Source of the DNA: a virus
Virus record (IMG/VR): IMGVR_UViG_3300031957_000326
Location: 1-38,353 of that record
Strand: one strand, 5' to 3'
DNA length: 38,353 nucleotides
Of the stretch, positions 32,705 to 38,353 are shown one piece after another. Each line of letters starts with the position of its first letter. Within the stretch, counting starts at the first letter, position 1. The notes beneath the pieces were generated by a model. The model was not told the DNA's origin. It saw only the letters and a program-made list of their open reading frames with translations, and made no database searches. The position numbers and the translations under genes were made by a program.

Positions 32705-33788
32705 TAATTGCACCCCTTCTATTATACCCTAAATTTATTCTAGTATCTAACATTTCACTTGGTGCGTTAATTAATTCTATTCTCATTCTTTTAACACCCT
32801 CTCTAAAATCTTTATCTGCAAACTGTGTAAACTGTGGATCAGATCTAAGATTATAAATATAGTATTTAGCTCTTGCTACAACTACATCATGAAATCTAGC
32901 TGGTATATCTGGAGTATCTGTTGATCCAGATAAATCAGAATGTGTTTTCCAATACTCATAGTTTATTGTATAGCCATCTGAATCAGGAACTCTGTATAAA
33001 CCAAACTTATCGTCCTGTGTTTTAAATACATAATCAGGTGTACCATAATGATCACTATTATTAGTTTGTGCTGTTGATAAAAATCTTCTTCTGTAATCAT
33101 CATAAGTTATATACACTAATTTTTTAGGTGGTATATTTTCTGATACTTTTACAAAATCTACATCTAAATTATTAGAATCATCATTATCTAATGTGATATG
33201 TGTTGTAGATGCTGTTGCTGTAAACTTTGTATCTAATATTTTACCATTACCAAAATCTGTTACGGTAACAGTTGTGTTTAAATTTTGTGTGCCTGCAGCT
33301 GATGTTCCTACTTGTACTTTTAAACTAGAGCCACCAGATGATGTATCCATAACTCTTACCTGTACTCTATATTCTTTATTTTTTATTGTAGATAAACTTG
33401 CAGAAGCTGCTGCTGCATTTAATCTTAATCTTCCATTACCACCAGAGTTATATGCTGGTGATCCTGATACTGTTGACCAGTTAGTTATATTACTATCAAA
33501 AGTAGAATTAGTTACTAATTCTGTAGGCACTAAATAAAAAGACTCAAAATCAACTGATCGAAAATCAGTTGGTAATGAGTACTCTTTTTGTCCAGCGTAT
33601 GTAACTTGTGTTTTATCACTATGTAGCCAAGGCCACTCTAATTCTGATGAATATACATCTCTTAATGCCTTATTAATAATATCTTTTACAGTTGTTTGAA
33701 TACCACTACTAGATGCAAAATTTGAAGAAGTGAGTTGCACCTCATTAAGTTCTGCTAATACTGCGTTTGTAAGTTGTAGGTAATTCAT
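32697..33788 (-). CDS. Tail adaptor (T7 gp11-like) with inserted jelly-roll
   Basis: The N-terminus (LQLTNAVLAELNEVQL, VKDIINKALRDVYSSELEWP) and C-terminus (YRRRFLS, DIPARFHDVVVARAKYYIYN) match the helical, portal-binding adaptor proteins of the T7 gp11/P22 gp4 group that connect portal to tail. Residues about 90-218 are an insertion: TNSTFDSNITNWSTVSGSPA and later strands (YRVQVRVMD, LKVQVGTSAAG, THITLDNDD, VDFVKVSE) form a carbohydrate-binding-type beta sandwich (NGxF...W start). T7 gp11 itself is about 196 aa, so the extra length here is this module. It could contact polysaccharide. Start is one base after the upstream 54-aa gene. Confidence 0.78.
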   Translation of the reverse strand: MNYLQLTNAVLAELNEVQLTSSNFASSSGIQTTVKDIINKALRDVYSSELEWPWLHSDKTQVTYAGQKEYSLPTDFRSVDFESFYLVPTELVTNSTFDSNITNWSTVSGSPAYNSGGNGRLRLNAAAASASLSTIKNKEYRVQVRVMDTSSGGSSLKVQVGTSAAGTQNLNTTVTVTDFGNGKILDTKFTATASTTHITLDNDDSNNLDVDFVKVSENIPPKKLVYITYDDYRRRFLSTAQTNNSDHYGTPDYVFKTQDDKFGLYRVPDSDGYTINYEYWKTHSDLSGSTDTPDIPARFHDVVVARAKYYIYNLRSDPQFTQFADKDFREGVKRMRIELINAPSEMLDTRINLGYNRRGAISG

Positions 33789-33789
33789 A

Positions 33790-33954
33790 CTAATCTCTTA
33801 ATAGTTCTAATATCTTATCTAATTTTTTATCTTGTTCTAATACTTTTTTTTCTAATTCATCAAATGCTTCTAAACTAACTGTCTGTCCAAAAAAAGGTTT
33901 CTTTATTTGTCCTGTAGAAACTTCTGATTTTTTTCTTAAATCGTAAGTTGCCAT
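33790..33954 (-). CDS. Small coiled-coil protein, 54 aa
   Basis: A frame of 54 codons starts at ATG 33954, preceded by GGAAGGAAG, and ends at TAG 33792-33790, two bases before the adaptor gene. The product begins MATYDLRKKSEVSTGQIKK and ends in a regular helix (LEKKVLEQDKKLDKILELLR), a clear coiled coil. Its first six residues equal those of the capsid-associated gene just upstream (MATYDL). It might be a chaperone or a small connector subunit. Confidence 0.65.
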   Translation of the reverse strand: MATYDLRKKSEVSTGQIKKPFFGQTVSLEAFDELEKKVLEQDKKLDKILELLRD

Positions 33955-33974
33955 AACTTCCTTCCATAGAAGAA

Positions 33975-33992
33975 GGGAGTCTAACGACTCCC
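33975..33992 (-). terminator. Hairpin after the capsid genes, probable terminator or attenuator
   Basis: GGGAGTC (33975-33981) and GACTCCC (33986-33992) make a 7-bp stem with a 4-base loop between the capsid-associated gene and the 54-aa gene. On the minus strand it is preceded by an A-run and followed by TTCTTCT, an imperfect U-tract. On the plus strand the 3' side has eight T's (33999-34006). It could thus act as a partial terminator that raises capsid transcript over tail transcript, like Tphi after gene 10 in T7. Confidence 0.5.
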
Positions 33993-34004
33993 CTCTAATT
34001 TTTT

Positions 34005-34454
34005 TTATGCGTTACTTGCTGTCTCGTAAGTTCCAGACACATCGCATAGTATAGCCCAAACTCGGACTTTACCAGCTGTAGAGGCTGCAGATAAGACTGT
34101 GATATCAATTGTATCAGCAGATGCATTTGGTGCTGGTCTAGCAGTCGCAGTTAGCGTTGCGTAACCAGTAGCATTTGTATCTCCATCAACAAAGTTATCT
34201 ACGTCAGTCATACCTAAGTCTAAAGTTACACTACTAGAAAGTGCAGTAAGCACTTCTATACCAGCGTGTAAAACTAAAGTCTCAGCAGGTACATCAATTA
34301 TTTGTAGTAAATCATTTTGAGCAGCTCCAGAAGAATTGTTCACTTTTGAAATATCTACAGTGTTTTCCACAAGGTAAGGAGTTCTTACACCTGGGTTCAT
34401 TCTTGACGGTCTACCTGTAGCAGTAGTACTCGCAGTAAGATCATATGTTGCCAT
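34005..34454 (-). CDS. Capsid-associated protein, possible decoration protein
   Basis: This 149-aa protein is the first gene after the major capsid protein, a frequent position for head decoration proteins. It begins MATYDLTASTTATGRPSRMN and is beta-rich and Thr/Ala-rich (LLQIIDVPAETLVLHAGIEV; SVTLDLGMTDVD; GYATLTATARPAP). No Cys cluster or transmembrane segment is present. TAAGGAAGGAAC precedes the ATG. A decoration or fibre-like surface role is inferred from position and composition; it could also be a head-tail component. Confidence 0.65.
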   Translation of the reverse strand: MATYDLTASTTATGRPSRMNPGVRTPYLVENTVDISKVNNSSGAAQNDLLQIIDVPAETLVLHAGIEVLTALSSSVTLDLGMTDVDNFVDGDTNATGYATLTATARPAPNASADTIDITVLSAASTAGKVRVWAILCDVSGTYETASNA

Positions 34455-34472
34455 TGTATTGTTCCTTCCTTA

Positions 34473-35390
34473 TTAATCAATTAAAATGTGTTCTGCAATC
34501 AGAGCGTCTGATCTTAGAACTTTTCTGCCAAAGACGTGTAAGCCTCTAACAACATCAGCAAATGATTCCTGGTCTCTTACAACTTCCATTTTTGCAATGT
34601 GATTAGCAGTTGCAGTAGAAGACATATGTCCAGAAAGCACTTTGAAGTAATTAGATGTGCTTGACGCAGCAAAGTTATTAGTTTGATACATTGTGAAGTT
34701 ATGGATTTTTCCATTGTATACTTGACCGTTTCTTAGTGGTCCAGCAGCTCCAGTAGTATCAGCCATTAATTTACTGTTTGCTTTACCTAGTTCTTCGTAG
34801 AAGTCAGGGCTTGCTAAAAACCATCTTCCTTCCATTGGAACATCAGCAGAGTCTAGTCTTTTAGCATGGTTAGCTATTATGTTAACTGGATCAATTTCTG
34901 GTGTACCAGATAGAGACAGACCTTCTGCGTAAGTGCCTACATCTTGTCCAGATCCATCAGATCCAACAGTAGTTCCTGCACCAGCAAACATTGCAGCGAT
35001 GATGTTTTTGTCATATGCATTTTTAAGAGCATAAGCACCAGATGAAGATGCAACAGACTCAAAATTAATATGAGAGTGTCTTTCTTCGATATCATCTACT
35101 TTAAATGCAAAAGCATTTGCTTGGTCAACAACCAATGTAATTTGATCGTCAGCTAAGTTTTGTGTATCAATTGCAGCACCACGAGTGTATGATGCGACAG
35201 TGACCACAGGTTCTTTAATAATTCTTACCGTATCACCAAAATTTTCAATTTCTCCAGCGTAGTCGGTGTTTGTAATATCTTCAACAACCGAAGCAGTTCT
35301 GAAAAACTTTTGAACCTTCTGGCTATAAATTTCAGGTATGAAATTATCATTAGGTAGGTTATTATACCCACTTGATCTTGATATTGCCAT
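34473..35390 (-). CDS. Major capsid protein
   Basis: This 305-aa protein has the features of a podovirus HK97-fold coat protein: a start MAISRSSGYNNLPNDNFIPE with the assembly arm, IYSQKVQKFFRTASVVEDI, then a spine/A-domain type sequence (FGDTVRIIKEPVVTVASY; ITLVVDQANAFAFKVDDIEE) and P-domain helix (GAYALKNAYDKNIIAAMF). Near the end FHVFGRKVLRSDALIAEHIL style text (LHVFGRKVLRSDAL) is common to marine coat proteins. It follows the scaffold gene directly with AAGGAGAA upstream. The identity is strong on order and length. Confidence 0.9.
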   Translation of the reverse strand: MAISRSSGYNNLPNDNFIPEIYSQKVQKFFRTASVVEDITNTDYAGEIENFGDTVRIIKEPVVTVASYTRGAAIDTQNLADDQITLVVDQANAFAFKVDDIEERHSHINFESVASSSGAYALKNAYDKNIIAAMFAGAGTTVGSDGSGQDVGTYAEGLSLSGTPEIDPVNIIANHAKRLDSADVPMEGRWFLASPDFYEELGKANSKLMADTTGAAGPLRNGQVYNGKIHNFTMYQTNNFAASSTSNYFKVLSGHMSSTATANHIAKMEVVRDQESFADVVRGLHVFGRKVLRSDALIAEHILID

Positions 35391-35425
35391 ATTATTCTCC
35401 TTATAGCGTTAAGTTAAGTTTTTAC

Positions 35426-36316
35426 TTATTGCTTTATACGACCTTCTCTTCTAGCTAACATAATTTCTTTTTCGTGTTTATCAAATTCATGAGGTTTTAA
35501 CTTAGAAATTTCTGCAACACTCCAAATTTTCTTTTCAGTTACATTTACTTGATTTGCTTTTTTAGTTGAAGTTATAGCTTTAGCTGCTTCTTTCTTTAAA
35601 GTTTCAGTTTTAACTTTACTTTTTTTAGAAGTAATACCTTTATCTATTTTATAAAGATCAATAGCTCTAGCACATAAATCAGCATTATCTGGATTATCAT
35701 ACAGCCATCCTTGTATTGTTGGATCTTGTACTGATACCCATTCGTGAAAATCATCTGTTGCACGAATTTCCTGAAAGTCAGGATGCTTCTTTAATAATTC
35801 TACTTCTGCTTTTTCTTTAGCAATTTGCGCTTGTTGAGTTTGTAGAAATTCATATTTTTCTTCTAACTTTTTAGCACGAGCATCTGCTTGATTTAAAGCA
35901 ACAGATTCTATAACATCATAGACATCTGGATATTTTTGTCTCCATGCCTGAAGTTCATTTGGATCTTTAGGCGGTAACATTTGGCTCGTAGCCTGTTCAA
36001 CTTGCGTTTTTAGTTTTGTAACTTCGGTTTTATGTTTGTTCAAAGTTTTGTCGTAATGGCGTTTAAGATCGTCATAACGTTTCTTAAAAGCCTTTTCCTC
36101 GGCTGTTACAGGGCGTTCTTCAGGAGTAGCCTCTTTTTCTTCGGTGTCCTGTTGTTCGGTAGCTGTATCAGTATCCTTATCATCGAGATCTCTTCTATAA
36201 TTATTTTGATAAGGTGTAGGTTCAAGTATTTCTTGTACTTGTTCCTCTTCAGCTGTAGTTTCTACTATTTGTTCTTCTTCTGTAGTTTCTACTACATCTT
36301 GCGTTTCGTCAACCAT
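35426..36316 (-). CDS. Capsid scaffolding protein
   Basis: The 296-aa product is acidic at the N-terminus (MVDETQDVVETTEEEQIVET), with a long heptad helix in the middle (FKKRYDDLKRHYDKTLNKHK; LEEKYEFLQTQQAQIAKEKA) and a basic C-terminal end (HEKEIMLARREGRIKQ) that would bind the coat protein. Length, charge split, coiled coil and location immediately before the coat gene fit a podovirus scaffold that is removed during maturation. TAAGGAGGACAAT precedes the ATG. Confidence 0.82.
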   Translation of the reverse strand: MVDETQDVVETTEEEQIVETTAEEEQVQEILEPTPYQNNYRRDLDDKDTDTATEQQDTEEKEATPEERPVTAEEKAFKKRYDDLKRHYDKTLNKHKTEVTKLKTQVEQATSQMLPPKDPNELQAWRQKYPDVYDVIESVALNQADARAKKLEEKYEFLQTQQAQIAKEKAEVELLKKHPDFQEIRATDDFHEWVSVQDPTIQGWLYDNPDNADLCARAIDLYKIDKGITSKKSKVKTETLKKEAAKAITSTKKANQVNVTEKKIWSVAEISKLKPHEFDKHEKEIMLARREGRIKQ

Positions 36317-36369
36317 ATTGTCCTCCTTAGTTGAGTTGGGTGCCTTATGGGAAGGGTAGCCCTCGTGTG

Positions 36370-36389
36370 CTATGCCATTGGCGGCATAG
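36370..36389 (-). promoter_or_regulatory. Hairpin spanning the stop codon of the 157-aa gene
   Basis: CTATGCC (36370-36376) and GGCATAG (36383-36389) form a perfect 7-bp stem with a 6-base loop, overlapping the last codons and TAG of the gene at 36370-36843. The stem is GC-rich against an AT background. The 53-base gap that follows holds a further GGG/CCC mini-stem and then the scaffold's ribosome site. An mRNA stability or attenuation role is possible. Confidence 0.3.
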
Positions 36390-36843
36390 GTGGCACGTTA
36401 GTTTGTGGAGATTCCATCATTGGTTCTCCGCCTAATCCACCTTGTGGTGATTTAGGAATATCGTTTTGTGCTTTTCCTGCAAAATCTCTACCCATCATTT
36501 CAATAGAAGATTCAATACTATCTGCTGGATATGCTTGTGCAACAACAGATACAGGTATATTTATTGTAGGTTCTTCAGGCCCAAGGTCTTTTATTAGTGG
36601 TTCTATACCAGGACCTAATAATTTTATTACTGCTTTTTTCATTACTGGTGTTAAGTGAGTTTCTAGAGCTTGAATATCAGATTCATCTAATGTATTTAAT
36701 GCTTGTGCAAATTGGCCTTGATCAATGTTTAATCCCATTTGTTGTGCTTGTTGCTGTACAGGAGCAGCTTGCATTGGTCCTGGTTCAGGATTCATTGCAG
36801 GTTTTCCTGGTGGTGCCATCATTCCCATATTACCGTTTGCCAT
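36370..36843 (-). CDS. Pro/Gln/Met-rich head-region protein, 157 aa
   Basis: The N-terminus is low complexity (MANGNMGMMAPPGKPAMNPE; AAPVQQQAQQMGL) and the C-terminus is also Pro-rich (ESPQTNVPPMPPMA). In between lies a helical core (QFAQALNTLDESDIQALETH, LTPVMKKAVIKLLG). Such proteins precede scaffold genes in several marine podoviruses and may be head or portal accessories. The ATG overlaps the upstream gene by 14 bases with AAGGAG before it. I do not recognise a function. Confidence 0.65.
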   Translation of the reverse strand: MANGNMGMMAPPGKPAMNPEPGPMQAAPVQQQAQQMGLNIDQGQFAQALNTLDESDIQALETHLTPVMKKAVIKLLGPGIEPLIKDLGPEEPTINIPVSVVAQAYPADSIESSIEMMGRDFAGKAQNDIPKSPQGGLGGEPMMESPQTNVPPMPPMA

Positions 36844-38353
36844 TCTTCATCTCCTTTTTTCCTACTATATAACATATTGGCTCTAATATAATTCTATATA
36901 CTCTACCTAAAATATGTCTTTTATTATTTCTCATTTCTTGCCTTATATCTAAAGTTCTATGCCTAGCAATATGCTCTAATATTTTTTTTACAATTAAATT
37001 AGATAATTTATTACCTTTTGCATAGTTAACTAGTGGTAAGAATAATTTATGGTATCCTATTTGATACTCTGGTTTTAAATTTTTAGAATGCTTTAACCAT
37101 ATTTTATTTCTAAAAGATCCAAAGCCATATGATTCATTCATCATGGTACAAACTATTTTTTCACTTCTATTTTTATCTTTTTGTTTTTCTTGTAGTTTTT
37201 TATTATTAGCAGGATTACTAACTACTGCTGTAGTAGTTTTATTGCCATCCTCATCTGTTTGAGTATTTGTTACAACGTTGCCATTTGCGTCTGATACTTC
37301 ATTTTTTCTAGCTTTATTATCAACAGCGTCATCTGTATTTACAGAAGTTCCTGGTTCTCTTTCTTGTTGTCCTGCTATTTCTCTTGCTTCTGCTACTGAT
37401 CCTGGTGCAGTAGATCCATCTTCATTAAGTCCTTCTCTTTCTTTTGCTCTTCTTTCACTATAGGTTCCTGTTTGAGTACTCTCCATTGAGGTTCCTTTAA
37501 ATTGTGTTTTAGTTTCTCCCTCATATCCAAACCCTGCATTTGCAGTAGCAGCACTAAAATCTTTATTTTTATTTTTTTCTGCAGTATCTCTTGATAGACC
37601 CATATAACCAGACTGTAACATAGAGTTACTCATAGCAGCTGAATAATTACCTTCATCAATTGCAGAGTTTTTAAGTTGTCCAAATGTTTTAGCTTTTTCT
37701 GTTATATCTGGTCCAGATCCTTGTATTATACCGCCTCTTTCTTGTTCTAAATTTTGTGCACTACGTTCTAAAGCTGCTTGGTAACGATCTTCTGCAAATA
37801 TATTTTCTGCTATTGATGCATCTCCAGTCATTGGATCTTGTACAATTGTACCAGAAGCTACGCCTAAATTAGGACTTTGTCCATATATACTTTCTGCTAC
37901 TTGTGCGTCTCCAGTCATTGGATCTTGTTTAGCCACAAACATAGAATCCATTATACCTGTTTTTATTGTTTCAGATAAATCTTTTATATTTGCTAAATCT
38001 AATAACTGTTCATTTGTTAAGCCAGTAGTTATAGCACTTAAATTTAGTTCATCTTCTGCAGCCCTTCTTTCTAACTCTCTTCTATAACTAGCCTTTTGAA
38101 AATAACTTAATACCCCCAAACCTAATGATACAGGAGTTGGTGCAATTAAACCTATACCTTTTCTAATATAATTTTGTGCAGATTCAGGATTAAGTCCAGC
38201 CAATAAATCTTGAGTGCTCATTTGTCTAATATCAAATGATGCTGTTTGATTCATATTACGATCACCGCCACCACCTTGACCACCATCTTGATTTCCTACA
38301 ATACTTGTACTGGTACCTGTGCCACCACCTGTGTTACCACCTGTGTCACCACC
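36830..38353 (-). CDS. Partial structural protein with C-terminal conserved domain
   Basis: The frame is open through the right edge of the window, so the N-terminus is missing. The visible 507 residues begin with a Gly-rich stretch (33 codons before the ATG at 38254), so that ATG is probably not the true start. Then come a hydrophobic part (IGLIAPTPVSLGLGVLSYFQ), two copies of QDPMTGDAxxAExI (110-123 and 139-152 counted from that ATG), and a long polar region. The last 100 residues hold a distinct block: VCTMMNESYGFGSFRNKIWL, GYHKLFLPLV, ILEHIARHRTLDIRQEM and EPICYIVGK. I recall this block as a C-terminal domain in several marine phage structural proteins of unknown role. Located upstream of scaffold, so head or portal-related. 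Confidence 0.7.
   Translation of the reverse strand, partial: GGDTGGNTGGGTGTSTSIVGNQDGGQGGGGDRNMNQTASFDIRQMSTQDLLAGLNPESAQNYIRKGIGLIAPTPVSLGLGVLSYFQKASYRRELERRAAEDELNLSAITTGLTNEQLLDLANIKDLSETIKTGIMDSMFVAKQDPMTGDAQVAESIYGQSPNLGVASGTIVQDPMTGDASIAENIFAEDRYQAALERSAQNLEQERGGIIQGSGPDITEKAKTFGQLKNSAIDEGNYSAAMSNSMLQSGYMGLSRDTAEKNKNKDFSAATANAGFGYEGETKTQFKGTSMESTQTGTYSERRAKEREGLNEDGSTAPGSVAEAREIAGQQEREPGTSVNTDDAVDNKARKNEVSDANGNVVTNTQTDEDGNKTTTAVVSNPANNKKLQEKQKDKNRSEKIVCTMMNESYGFGSFRNKIWLKHSKNLKPEYQIGYHKLFLPLVNYAKGNKLSNLIVKKILEHIARHRTLDIRQEMRNNKRHILGRVYRIILEPICYIVGKKEMKNGKR

Noticed and set aside
1-38353. Integrase, attachment site, tRNA or insertion sequence
   Set aside because: I read both strands for recombinase motifs, tRNA T-loops and transposase signatures and found none I could support.

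Overview
This window is a large internal piece of an AT-rich, tailed double-stranded DNA phage with podovirus-type (short-tailed) virion genes, most likely from a marine alphaproteobacterial host. The strongest marker is the family-A DNA polymerase at 2801-4864, which carries two CxxCxGxG zinc repeats of the DnaJ type between its exonuclease and polymerase domains. That architecture is the published hallmark of HMO-2011-type phages, which infect SAR116 and SAR11 bacteria. Low GC, small proteins familiar from pelagic phages, and a tail-fibre cassette of marine-phage type agree. Host and genus are inference. I saw no terminase, portal, integrase, RNA polymerase or tRNA; packaging genes and the start of one gene probably lie beyond the right edge.

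Layout. (1) 27-700, plus strand: three small early-type genes, the third with its start out of frame with its body. (2) 699-822: inverted repeats, then a good sigma70 promoter whose predicted transcription start falls almost on the primase ATG. (3) 823-8742, plus strand: a tightly packed replication and nucleotide module: Toprim primase, DnaB-like helicase, chimeric Pol A, a possible ssDNA-binding protein, a Cas4/RecB-like exonuclease with four cysteines, a small PD-(D/E)XK endonuclease, two small unknowns, a calcineurin-like phosphoesterase and a DUF3310 protein. (4) 8743-8882: a compact regulatory region with a -10 box, a palindrome, three GGTAT repeats and hairpins. (5) 8883-9686, plus strand: three small genes, the last resembling a stand-alone TSCPD domain. 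(6) At 9683-9686 the two strands meet with overlapping stop codons.

(7) 9683-38353, minus strand, read right to left: a partial Gly-rich structural protein, a small Pro/Gln-rich protein, scaffold, major capsid protein, a capsid-associated protein, a hairpin, a 54-aa coiled-coil peptide, a T7 gp11-like adaptor with an inserted jelly-roll, and a gp12/gp10-like nozzle. Next comes an eight-gene tail-fibre/adhesin cassette including an S74-type chaperone fibre and a C1q-like protein. It is followed by three small proteins, internal virion or ejection proteins (452, 124, 186, 616 and 1725 aa), and finally an envelope-directed cassette: 3-TM holin-like protein, small anchored protein, signal-peptide Cys protein, an extremely acidic signal-peptide protein, a TM/coiled-coil protein and a lysozyme-like virion protein.

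The plus-strand genes would copy and process the genome with no phage RNA polymerase in view, relying on host-type promoters. The minus-strand genes would build the particle, recognise the cell and cross or lyse the envelope. The least explained parts are the envelope cassette (10909-14310), the multi-adhesin cassette with shared N-terminal docking peptides, and the regulatory region at 8743-8882.
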